Origin: Treponema sp.
GTDB taxonomy: Bacteria; Spirochaetota; Spirochaetia; Treponematales; Breznakiellaceae
NCBI GenBank assembly: GCA_031276615.1
Contig: JAISND010000211.1
Coordinates: 1-12,023, forward strand
Direction: 5' to 3'
DNA length: 12,023 bases
Made by a program: the position numbers and the translations under genes. This document shows, in pieces, positions 6,414 to 12,023 of this stretch (the stretch's first letter is position 1; each line of letters begins with the position of its first letter). The notes below the pieces were generated by a model. It was not told where the DNA came from. It made no database searches and saw only the letters and a program-made list of their open reading frames with translations.

Positions 6414-7390
6414 CGGCGGCCTCTCCCGCGCCGGGACAGGCCGTATCTGCGCTCCACCCCAAAAAACCTGAACAGCGCCGCGGGGACATCGGCCGCGGTT
6501 GAAAGCTCCAGGGCGGCCGCTCCGGCATGGCGGCAAAGGCTGAGCCAGAGTTTCGCCCGCTCCCCATGCCACTCCTTCCATGCCTCCCTGAAGGAAACGG
6601 AACCCGTCGGGGCGTAAATGCGCAGCCCCGTTTCGGGATCTTCCACGGGGATAAACCCCATGTCGGGAATGTCGTCGTCCAGGGGATCGCTGATCCGCAG
6701 GGCGATCACGTCGTGCTTCCGGGCAAGATCGCCCAGTTCCCCGCTCCAGTTGGCGCTGAGAAAATCGGAGATAACAAGCGCCATGCCGCGCCGTTTAAGA
6801 AGCCTTCCCGCCCCGGCCAGGGCCGCGCCCAGGTTGCTCCCCACGCCGGGCGCGGCGTTTCCGGGGACTCCGCTTCGCCGGACGCGCCGGTTTTTCGGCC
6901 CGGTTCCGCTCTCATGGTAGCGCAGGGCCCCCGAAACAAGCGCCATCACATGACGCCGGCCCCTGTACGGCGGGAAAACCCGCTCTATCTCCCGGTCAAA
7001 AAAAAGCCCCCCCACCCGCTGGCCTGTCCGCTCCGCGGAAAAGGCAACCAGCGCCGCGGCAAGCAGCGCCTGCTCAAAGCGGGTGGGATGAGTCCCGTCC
7101 CGTCCCGGCCAGGTTTCGCTTCTCATCGAAGCCGAAACATCCAGCAGGATCAGTACGGTTATCTCCCGCTCCTCCCGGTACAGTTTGACAAAGGGGGCGC
7201 CGAAACGGGCGCTCAGGTTCCAGTCAATCGACCGTACATCATCACCCCATTGGTAATGGCGGGCCTCGTCAAACTCTATGCCCTGGCCCTTACAGACCGA
7301 GCGGAAATTTCCCGCAAGAAGATCCTCGGCAAGACCGTCCGCAATTAGGGGGAGGGATGTTATTTTCCGCAAAAGCTCATGGGTATCCAT
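6410..7390 (-). CDS. DUF58-domain protein (vWA-like MoxR partner)
   Basis: This 326-residue cytoplasmic protein carries the DUF58 signature RHYQWGDDVRSIDWNLSAR at 44-62 and a vWA-like MIDAS, DVSAS, at 84-88, with further conserved segments SNLGAAL (185-191) and ALVISDF (204-210). No signal peptide or membrane helix is seen. DUF58 proteins almost always sit beside MoxR ATPases and are thought to be clients or adaptors that couple ATP hydrolysis to remodelling of vWA partners. The gene starts at ATG 7390, nine bases after the moxR stop, with only a weak ribosome-binding site, so it may depend on coupling with moxR. Its stop overlaps the start of the next gene by four bases. The C-terminus is strongly basic (RRYGLSRRGRGRR). 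Confidence 0.93.
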   Translation of the reverse strand: MDTHELLRKITSLPLIADGLAEDLLAGNFRSVCKGQGIEFDEARHYQWGDDVRSIDWNLSARFGAPFVKLYREEREITVLILLDVSASMRSETWPGRDGTHPTRFEQALLAAALVAFSAERTGQRVGGLFFDREIERVFPPYRGRRHVMALVSGALRYHESGTGPKNRRVRRSGVPGNAAPGVGSNLGAALAGAGRLLKRRGMALVISDFLSANWSGELGDLARKHDVIALRISDPLDDDIPDMGFIPVEDPETGLRIYAPTGSVSFREAWKEWHGERAKLWLSLCRHAGAAALELSTAADVPAALFRFFGVERRYGLSRRGRGRR

Positions 7391-7399
7391 ACTTCAAGT

Positions 7400-8443
7400 T
7401 TAAGGAACGGGAACATGGGCGAGGATTCGGGAAATTACCGCGTCGGCGTCGAGTCCGTCCGCCTCGGCCTCGTAGGAAAGCACAATCCGGTGCCGCAGCA
7501 CGGGATAAGCGGCCGCCTTGACATCATCGGCGCTGACAAAGGCGCGGCCTTCAAAAAGCGCGTGTATCCGGGCGCAGCGGCACAGGGCGATTGAAGCCCG
7601 CGGGGAAGCGCCGAAAGAAATGTAGCGGTAGACGCCGTCCCCCGCGCCGGGCTGGACTTTCATCCGGCCCCCGGCGCCCGCGGCCGTTCTTGCCGCAGGG
7701 GGCCTTGTGGTCACGACGATTGAAACCATGTACTTCACCATACGCTCGTCAAGGTAGACCGAATCGGCGGCGCCCCTCAGCAGCCCGATTCCCGCCGTGT
7801 CCAGAACCGGGGAGAGGGAACTCCGCGCGCCGCCGCCGTCCGCGGGCCGGGAAGCGCTGCGCTTCACGATTTCCAGTTCTTCCCCCGGCTCCGGGTAGGG
7901 TACCAGAAGTTTGAGGAGAAAGCGATCAAGCTCCGCTTCGGGCAGAGCGTAGGTTCCTTCGTGTTCAATGGGATTCTCCGTGGCCAGCACGAAAAAAGGT
8001 TCCGGCAGGGGGTAGGTGGTTTCCCCTATCGTTACCTGCTTTTCCTCCATCGCCTCAAGCAGAGCCGACTGTACCTTGGCCGGGGCGCGGTTTATCTCGT
8101 CCGCGAGAATCACGTTGGCAAAGACCGGCCCCCGGCGCACGGAAAAGCTCCCCCTGCCCTGCTCCCAGATCAGGGTGCCGGTGAGGTCGGCGGGAAGCAG
8201 ATCCGGGGTAAACTGAATCCGCCTGAAGGCAAGGCCGGTGATCTCCGCGAGGCTTTTGACCGCCAGGGTCTTTGCCAGCCCCGGCACGCCCTCAAGCAGG
8301 ATGTGTCCGCCGGCAACAAGGGCGGCAAGCAGCCCGTCGATCATGTTCCCCTGCCCCACAACGCGCTTCGCCAGTTCGGTCCTGCAGGCGGACAGAAGCC
8401 CGGCGGCCTCCTCCAGGGCGGCGGGAATTTCATTTTCATTCAT
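7400..8443 (-). CDS. moxR: MoxR family AAA+ ATPase
   Basis: This 347-residue AAA+ ATPase has all core motifs: Walker A GVPGLAKT (52-59), Walker B VILADEINRAPAK (111-123), sensor 1 ATENP (154-158) and an arginine-finger region ELDRF (171-175). The MoxR helix-insert segment MEEKQVTIG (132-140) and the lid domain follow. MoxR proteins are chaperone-like ATPases that activate or load cofactors into vWA-containing complexes, and the downstream DUF58, batA and batB genes are the expected clients. Length and layout are normal for the family. The ATG at 8443 lacks a clear Shine-Dalgarno sequence; the nearest purine run is GGA in GGATAT. It coincides with the start point predicted from the upstream promoter, so translation may be leaderless. 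It is the first gene of a seven-gene operon. Confidence 0.96.
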   Translation of the reverse strand: MNENEIPAALEEAAGLLSACRTELAKRVVGQGNMIDGLLAALVAGGHILLEGVPGLAKTLAVKSLAEITGLAFRRIQFTPDLLPADLTGTLIWEQGRGSFSVRRGPVFANVILADEINRAPAKVQSALLEAMEEKQVTIGETTYPLPEPFFVLATENPIEHEGTYALPEAELDRFLLKLLVPYPEPGEELEIVKRSASRPADGGGARSSLSPVLDTAGIGLLRGAADSVYLDERMVKYMVSIVVTTRPPAARTAAGAGGRMKVQPGAGDGVYRYISFGASPRASIALCRCARIHALFEGRAFVSADDVKAAAYPVLRHRIVLSYEAEADGLDADAVISRILAHVPVP

Positions 8444-8449
8444 ATATCC

Positions 8450-8478
8450 ATTTTATGCGCCGCCGAAATCTGTGGCAA
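8450..8478 (-). promoter_or_regulatory. Predicted sigma70-type promoter of the moxR-bat-smr operon
   Basis: Read on the minus strand, TTGCCA (8478 to 8473) and TAAAAT (8455 to 8450) are separated by exactly 17 bases, and each matches consensus at five of six positions. If the last -10 base is at -7, transcription starts at 8443, the A of the moxR ATG. The promoter lies back to back with that of adk in the 8444-8624 region. Confidence 0.6.
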
Positions 8479-8543
8479 CCGGTGTTCCGGCCGGGAGCAT
8501 GCCTTTGTCCGGAAGCAGGGCGGGCGCATGTGACGGCGCGTAA

Positions 8544-8573
8544 TTGACTTTCCATACAGGCGTAAAGTATGAT
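8544..8573 (+). promoter_or_regulatory. Predicted sigma70-type promoter of adk
   Basis: TTGACT (8544-8549) and TATGAT (8568-8573) are spaced by 18 bases; each matches consensus at five of six positions. The start would fall near 8580, giving a leader of about 45 bases. That leader includes GGTTGGATTAACC (8597-8609), a short imperfect hairpin, and AAGGAG (8612-8617) seven bases before the GTG start. Confidence 0.65.
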
Positions 8574-8624
8574 TATTGGACTTGTTTGAAAACCTGGTTG
8601 GATTAACCAATAAGGAGCGGCAGC

Positions 8625-9254
8625 GTGAATCTGATTTTTTTAGGGCCCCCCGGAGCGGGAAAGGGCACTCTGGCCGCCAGGGCGGTAGAGATTCTTGAAT
8701 TGCCCCACGTCAGTACGGGGAATATTTTCCGGGCGGCCATCGCGGCCCAAAGTCCCCTGGGGCTTAAAGTCAAGGCCATTATCGACGCGGGCAGGCTTGT
8801 GGACGATGAAACCACCGTAGAACTGGTCAGGGAACGGCTTGCCCGGGACGATGTCAAAAAGGGCTATATTCTTGACGGCTTTCCCCGGACCATCCCCCAG
8901 GCGGAAGCCCTGGCGCGGTTTTCCGCAGTCAACAGGGTGGTCAATTTCGATATTCCCGACTCCGGCGTCCTTGAACGTCTGGGCGGCCGCCGGGTCTGCC
9001 GCAAGTGCGGCCACAACTTCCACACGATCTTTGATAAACCCGAAAAGGAAAATGTCTGCGATCACTGCGGCGGCGAAGTTTACACCAGGGATGACGACAA
9101 GCCCGAGGCAATACAAAAACGCCTTGAGGTGTACCGCGCCCAGACCGCTCCGCTCATTGACTTCTACCGCAGACAGGGGCTGCTCGTTGACGTGGACGCC
9201 CGGCCCGCGGTGGACGAGGTGGTGGAGAATTTCAAAAAAGCCCTGGGCCTGTGA
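8625..9254 (+). CDS. adk: Adenylate kinase (zinc-LID type)
   Basis: This 209-residue enzyme interconverts ATP + AMP and 2 ADP in the cytoplasm. The P-loop GPPGAGKGT is at 7-15, the AMP-binding region includes STGNIFR (30-36), and DGFPRT lies at 84-89. The long LID domain (about 121-160) carries four cysteines in two CxxC pairs, C125/C128 and C145/C148, the structural zinc site found in many Gram-positive, spirochaete and other adenylate kinases. The DDDKPEAIQKRLEVY segment (156-170) closes the LID. Length is normal. The GTG start at 8625 follows AAGGAG by seven bases, and a good promoter lies upstream. The gene is monocistronic and divergent from moxR. Here adk is not beside secY or infA as in many bacteria, although infA lies about 8 kb away. 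Confidence 0.98.
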   Translation: MNLIFLGPPGAGKGTLAARAVEILELPHVSTGNIFRAAIAAQSPLGLKVKAIIDAGRLVDDETTVELVRERLARDDVKKGYILDGFPRTIPQAEALARFSAVNRVVNFDIPDSGVLERLGGRRVCRKCGHNFHTIFDKPEKENVCDHCGGEVYTRDDDKPEAIQKRLEVYRAQTAPLIDFYRRQGLLVDVDARPAVDEVVENFKKALGL

Positions 9255-9291
9255 AGTCCCCGCCGGAGCAGGCTTCGCGGTGGAACTTCAC
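9251..9291 (+). terminator. Possible stem-loop at the end of adk
   Basis: GTGAAGT (9251-9257, overlapping the adk stop) is complementary to ACTTCAC (9285-9291). An inner CCGC/GCGG pairing is possible after an internal loop. There is no T-run after it, so it is at best an atypical or Rho-assisted terminator or an mRNA-stabilising hairpin. Confidence 0.3.
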
Positions 9292-9330
9292 GCGCTTTCA
9301 GTACCCGAAACAGCATCTTGTATAAAGGGC

Positions 9331-9493
9331 ACCTCTAAAAACCCCGGTTGGGTTTCCAGAGGTGTCGGACTAAAGTCCGCCGGAGAAATCGGACTAAAGT
9401 CCGTCCGCAATTTCTTGTAATACAAGCAATTATGGCAACACGATTTTCTCCCGGGGGTAAGAAAACCTCTAAAAACTGAAGTTTTTAGAGGTT
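9331..9493. repeat. MITE-like element with terminal inverted repeats and terminal hairpins
   Basis: ACCTCTAAAAAC (9331-9342) and GTTTTTAGAGGT (9481-9492) form a perfect 12-bp terminal inverted repeat. Each end is also a hairpin. The left one is ACCTCTAAAAACCC (9331-9344) with GGGTTTCCAGAGGT (9350-9363), 12 of 14 paired. The right one is AACCTCTAAAAACT (9464-9477) with its perfect complement at 9480-9493. The interior holds two CGGACTAAAGTCCG palindromes and CTTGTAATACAAG (9414-9426). ATAAAGGGCA occurs on both sides (9322-9331 and 9500-9509), but on the right seven bases separate it from the hairpin, so it is not a clean target-site duplication. No ORF for a transposase is present, so if mobile it is non-autonomous. 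The right hairpin could also terminate transcription in both directions. Confidence 0.65.
9366..9403. repeat. Tandem pair of CGGACTAAAGTCCG palindromes
   Basis: CGGACTAAAGTCCG occurs at 9366-9379 and again at 9390-9403, 24 bases start to start, separated by CCGGAGAAAT. Each is an inverted repeat of CGGACT/AGTCCG with an AA centre. Similar GGxCTAAAGxCC palindromes are known as dispersed intergenic repeats in several bacterial phyla. The pair sits in the middle of the MITE-like element. Confidence 0.7.
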
Positions 9494-9524
9494 CCCATAA
9501 TAAAGGGCAAAACCCCGGCCGGCA

Positions 9525-9649
9525 AACCGCCCGCGGCAAGGATGCCGCTGTTACAGGGCTTTAGCCCGTACCCTGCCTCTTCCCTGTTCGTTGCGGGCTG
9601 ACAAAACTTTGGTAAAAATTCAAGACAAAATGCTGTACCGCGGGCGGTT
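9525..9649. repeat. Inverted repeat pair bounding a 125-bp segment
   Basis: AACCGCCCGCGG at 9525-9536 is matched exactly by its reverse complement CCGCGGGCGGTT at 9638-9649. A third copy, in direct orientation to the left arm (CGCCCGCGGCAA at 9528-9539), is at 9769-9780. The enclosed 100 bp contain the GGGCTTTAGCCC palindrome and an AT-richer tract at 9601-9632. No ORF is supported. It may be a second small repeat element or the remains of one. Confidence 0.45.
9556..9567. repeat. GGGCTTTAGCCC palindrome
   Basis: The 12-base palindrome GGGCT-TT-AGCCC, read on the minus strand, is GGGCTAAAGCCC. It has the same core as the GGACTAAAGTCC copies at 9367-9378 and 9391-9402, with the third and third-last bases changed together so that pairing is kept. 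Confidence 0.55.
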
Positions 9650-9737
9650 CCATCCCTTCCGGAACAGGCGCTGCTGAAGCTGGGGTGGCGTGTACGGTCC
9701 CGGCGCCCCCGCCATGTCAGTACGCCTCACCCCGATT

Positions 9738-9762
9738 CCGGTATCGGCTTTTCCGGTACCGG
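9738..9762 (+). other. Strong hairpin downstream of gpgS in the convergent region
   Basis: CCGGTATCGG (9738-9747) and CCGGTACCGG (9753-9762) form a ten-pair stem around CTTTT. The single non-Watson-Crick pair would be U-G in a plus-strand transcript but A-C in a minus-strand one, which favours a plus-strand RNA. No T-run follows. It lies about 50 bases past the gpgS stop, so it may still protect or end that mRNA. Confidence 0.35.
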
Positions 9763-9814
9763 GTAAGGCGCCCGCGGCAAAGTATATTGGCCTGTGCTTT
9801 CAGCGGATCTTTTG

Positions 9815-10813
9815 TCAGGACGACCGCCTGTCCCGCCCGAACTTTTCCCGGTATTCGGGAATCTCGATTATCGGCGGGCGTTCCTCCGAGGATATTTCGG
9901 TTTTGATCACCCGGTGATCGCCGTCCTGCCGTTCCAGGGCGATGTGGCGTGAACCAAGCCCGCGCAGGATCTTCGCGCCGCCGTATTTTTCCACGCGGGA
10001 AATAAAAGTGTTAAGAACGCCGTAGGACATCCTGCCCAGGGCCGCGACGCTCTGGTTGCGGTGAATCCGCATGTCAAGATCGACCTGGGCAATGGCTTCG
10101 CAGCCGGAGAGACGGCAGATGTCGATGAGGTGTCCAAGCTCCACGCCGTAACCCACGGAGAACGGAAGATGCTCAAGCAGGCTGCGGCGGCCGGCGTATT
10201 CGCCGGAGAGGGGCTGGACAAGAAAGGCAAGTTCCGGGTAGAAAAGGGAAAACAGGGGCCGCACGAGAATCTCCGTCACCCTGCCGCCGCCGGAGGGGCT
10301 GATGCCGCCGCTCAGGGAACGGAGGGGGCGTTCGTAAAAAGCCTTCACATAGGAGATGCTGTCGTCCTCCAGCAGGGGGCCGATAAGGCCGTAGACAAAT
10401 TTCGGCGCAATGTTGGAAATGTCCGCGTCCACCCAGACGATAATATCCCCCTCGAGGGCGTAGAGGCTCTTCCAGAGATTCTCCCCCTTGCCCCGGAAAC
10501 TGCCGTATTTGGGGAGGATCGCCTTCGACTTGATAACCCGCGCGCCGAAGCGTCCGGCGACCTGGCGGGTATTGTCCTTTGAGGATGAATCAATGATCGC
10601 TATTTCATCGATCAGGGAAAACCGATCCATCAGCTCGGTGCGTATAACGAGTATCTCCTTCCCGATGGTCAACTCCTCGTTAAGCGTCGGAAAGGCCAGG
10701 GAAATTTTCAGGCCCCTTTTCCGCTTGAGCGCAACGAGGCGTCCCACGTCTTCAAAGCGCGAGTGATGCCATGTCCTTTTAAGGATAGAACCGTTCACGC
10801 CGTCAAAAGCCAC
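9815..10813 (-). CDS. gpgS: Glucosyl-3-phosphoglycerate synthase (GT81 family)
   Basis: This 332-residue glycosyltransferase matches the GpgS/GT81 pattern throughout: ISLAFPTLNEE (37-47), DEIAIIDSSSKDNT (69-82), GKGENLWKSL (108-117), the metal-binding DxD motif DAD (129-131), SGGGRVTE (174-181), VQPLSGEYAG (199-208), GYGVELG (221-227) and the conserved His in IHRNQ (H251). GpgS transfers glucose from an NDP-glucose to 3-phosphoglycerate. A phosphatase then yields glucosylglycerate, an osmolyte used under salt or nitrogen stress, or a precursor of longer glycosides. No phosphatase gene (gpgP) lies in the window. The GTG at 10813 is chosen because GGGAGG lies five bases upstream; it overlaps the end of the preceding M20-like gene by 11 bases. 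A longer frame from ATG 10867 would lie wholly in that gene. Confidence 0.92.
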   Translation of the reverse strand: MAFDGVNGSILKRTWHHSRFEDVGRLVALKRKRGLKISLAFPTLNEELTIGKEILVIRTELMDRFSLIDEIAIIDSSSKDNTRQVAGRFGARVIKSKAILPKYGSFRGKGENLWKSLYALEGDIIVWVDADISNIAPKFVYGLIGPLLEDDSISYVKAFYERPLRSLSGGISPSGGGRVTEILVRPLFSLFYPELAFLVQPLSGEYAGRRSLLEHLPFSVGYGVELGHLIDICRLSGCEAIAQVDLDMRIHRNQSVAALGRMSYGVLNTFISRVEKYGGAKILRGLGSRHIALERQDGDHRVIKTEISSEERPPIIEIPEYREKFGRDRRSS

Positions 10814-11975
10814 TGCGCCCTCCCGCTTCGGAAATGAGCCGTTCCAGAATCCTTCTGCCCTTCTCAAGGGAATCGATGTTTATAATGTCCCTGTCGATTC
10901 CTTCACGGCCGAGGGCCATGCCCAGCGACAGGGCGGGTATGTCTCCGGAAGTAAAAAAGGAGGAAGGATCCGCGCCGTTTTCCTCCCTGAGTTTAATACG
11001 CTGCTCCCTGGCATGCTTCCGTACAATCTCAAAAAGTTCCAGGCTCTTTTCCGGCTTCCCCGCCGGGATAAAGGAAAGAAGCGCCGTCTCGGATTTAAGC
11101 CCGGCGGCCTCTCCGGTTTTTCCGGCGGTTGCCTTTACCGCGTTCATCGCCAGTTCCAAAAGGTTTGCCTCGGTGGATTCGATTTCGATTTCAAGAAGGC
11201 CCTCCTCGGGGGTAAGGCCGTAAACCGTAGCCGCCTCAATGCGGCGTATAAAAACCTTTGTTTTGCCTTCGCTGTCCCAGGCGATGCCCAGAATGGTACG
11301 GGCCGTATCTATGAGCGTTTCGGTAACCTTGTTTGAAGTCTGATCCGTATCGCCCGAAACGGTCACCCTGAGGCGGTAGGAGCCGACCGAATGGATCACC
11401 CTGTCAAGCGAAAGCCCCCGCACGCCTATCGCGGCAAAGGGGCGGTTCTCGCTGCTCCGCAGTATCGGGTCAAAACTGTTATTGGGATCGTCGAGGGACT
11501 TGGCGGTAAAGAGGAGAAGTATGTCCCTCGGAATCTGGAAAGCGCCGGTGGAATAATTTTCGGCTATGGAAAGAAGCGCCGCCGTTCCAAGGCTGTCCGA
11601 AAGCCCCGCGCCCGAAGCGGTATCCGCGTCAAGGCGGGCGAGGGATTCCGTGGGGTGCCAGCGCTTGGAACCGAGATCGGTGAAAAGGAGGACGGGGGCT
11701 TCGTCGGCGGCCTGCTCCGAATGGAGGCGGACGAGGATGCTGCCCGTACCGTCAACCTCGGGAATCAGGCCGAAACTTTTCAGCCGTTCCAGCGTAAAGG
11801 TCGCCCGCGGCTCCTCGCCCGGCGCCGGGGACGCCAGCTCCGCCAGGCGGATAGCGTCCACCAGCAGCCTGTCCGCGGCGGACGATGCCGGGCCGCGCAG
11901 ACTCAGGGTTCCGGCCGCCCTGCCGAAAACCGCCCGCAGACCCGAGGACAGCAAAGTTTTCAACGAAAATCCCAT
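10803..11975 (-). CDS. M20-family peptidase-like protein, probably metal-site deficient
   Basis: This 390-residue protein has the fold pattern of M20 metallopeptidases (PepT/DapE/carboxypeptidase G2). It has an N-terminal catalytic half, a dimerisation domain beginning near GSYRLRVTVSG (198-208), and a C-terminal return to the catalytic fold ending INIDSLEKGRRILERLI. The metal ligands are mostly gone. The HxD motif appears as FTD (98-100), the Glu-Glu pair is absent from LLLFTAKSLDD (152-162), and the last His aligns with an Asp (GIDRD, 359-363). Only the bridging Asp in GLSDSLGT (D127) is kept. It is probably not a zinc peptidase and may bind a ligand or partner. The ATG at 11975 has GGGGAG five bases upstream. 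It overlaps gpgS by 11 bases, so the two are probably coupled. No signal peptide is seen. Confidence 0.78.
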   Translation of the reverse strand: MGFSLKTLLSSGLRAVFGRAAGTLSLRGPASSAADRLLVDAIRLAELASPAPGEEPRATFTLERLKSFGLIPEVDGTGSILVRLHSEQAADEAPVLLFTDLGSKRWHPTESLARLDADTASGAGLSDSLGTAALLSIAENYSTGAFQIPRDILLLFTAKSLDDPNNSFDPILRSSENRPFAAIGVRGLSLDRVIHSVGSYRLRVTVSGDTDQTSNKVTETLIDTARTILGIAWDSEGKTKVFIRRIEAATVYGLTPEEGLLEIEIESTEANLLELAMNAVKATAGKTGEAAGLKSETALLSFIPAGKPEKSLELFEIVRKHAREQRIKLREENGADPSSFFTSGDIPALSLGMALGREGIDRDIINIDSLEKGRRILERLISEAGGRSGF

Positions 11976-11991
11976 AGGTTCTCCCCGTTAC

Positions 11992-12021
11992 ATAATAGAA
12001 GATAATTACCGGCCTGTCCAA
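11992..12021 (-). promoter_or_regulatory. Possible promoter of the M20-like/gpgS operon
   Basis: On the minus strand TTGGAC (12021 to 12016) and TATTAT (11997 to 11992) are 18 bases apart. The -10 matches consensus at five of six positions, while the -35 matches only three unless one base is skipped. The predicted start is about ten bases before the ATG, just ahead of the GGGGAG site. The window ends two bases beyond. Confidence 0.4.
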
Positions 12022-12023
12022 TA

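Larger units (their letters stand above)
9255..9814. other. 560-bp non-coding, repeat-rich convergent intergenic region
   Basis: No credible gene was found on either strand between the ends of adk and gpgS. Short open frames exist but have no recognisable protein sequence, and the one at 9288-9539 (minus) simply reads through the palindromic repeats. The region contains several hairpins and short repeats listed separately, and it presumably also serves to terminate both convergent transcripts. Confidence 0.7.

Noticed and set aside
6527..7348. Long open frame of 273 codons on the plus strand
   Set aside because: It lies antisense to the DUF58 gene, whose motifs are unmistakable. Stop-free antisense frames are common in GC-rich genes, and the translation shows no recognisable domain.
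7961..8533. Plus-strand frame of 190 codons running into the moxR-adk intergenic region
   Set aside because: It is antisense to the Walker motifs of moxR and would cross both divergent promoters; no protein family features.
9366..9403. CRISPR-like spacing of two identical 14-bp units
   Set aside because: There are only two copies, the spacer is 10 bp, the units are perfect palindromes and no cas gene is nearby, so these are dispersed palindromic repeats.
9288..9539. Minus-strand small ORF of 83 codons in the adk-gpgS gap
   Set aside because: Its coding sequence is simply the MITE-like palindromes read through. I see no ribosome-binding site or domain.
9685..9917. Two overlapping plus-strand ORFs of about 75 codons near the gpgS end
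   Set aside because: Both run into the antisense of gpgS, and neither has a plausible start context or recognisable sequence.
11391..12005. Plus-strand frame of 204 codons
   Set aside because: It is antisense to the M20-like gene, composed of Arg/Gly-rich sequence with no family features and no ribosome-binding site of note.

Overview
The window is GC-rich (roughly 60% by eye), densely packed bacterial chromosome. The gene content fits a spirochaete, most likely a Treponema-like member of the Spirochaetales. This rests on a Bat (aerotolerance-type) gene cluster with a vWA protein fused to a TPR protein, a spirochaete-like lipobox relic, and intergenic regions rich in small palindromic repeats. 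The taxonomic call is an inference; no ribosomal RNA or other marker settles it.

Layout. Positions 1-230 (minus) hold the N-terminal part of a response-regulator receiver protein that runs off the left edge. Positions 231-478 are a divergent intergenic region with a 122-bp AT-rich element bounded by 16-bp inverted repeats, which ends two bases before the -35 box of infA. infA (479-703, plus) encodes translation initiation factor IF-1 and overlaps, tail to tail, the end of a long leftward operon.

The operon (8443 down to 688, minus) reads moxR, a DUF58 protein, a single-pass membrane protein of the BatD/DUF4381 type, batA (vWA), batB fused to a batC-like TPR domain, batD with a C-terminal SH3-like domain, and an Smr-domain protein. 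Most junctions overlap or lie within about 30 bp, so the genes are probably translationally coupled. MoxR AAA+ ATPases usually act as chaperones for vWA proteins of this kind. The likely product is a membrane-anchored MoxR/vWA complex with periplasmic BatD-type domains, probably used in envelope stress or metal-dependent assembly. A good sigma70-type promoter is placed so that moxR mRNA may be leaderless.

adk (8625-9254, plus) is transcribed divergently from moxR and encodes a zinc-type adenylate kinase. A 560-bp non-coding stretch (9255-9814) follows and is full of palindromes and short repeats, including a MITE-like unit. It separates adk from a convergent pair on the minus strand: an M20-peptidase-like protein that has lost most metal ligands (10803-11975), overlapping a glucosyl-3-phosphoglycerate synthase gene (gpgS, 9815-10813), the first step of glucosylglycerate synthesis.

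Nothing in the window is a clearly new defence or mobile system. The most interesting items are the batB-batC fusion, the SH3-tailed BatD, the apparent M20 pseudoenzyme coupled to gpgS, the probable leaderless moxR start, and the structured intergenic elements.
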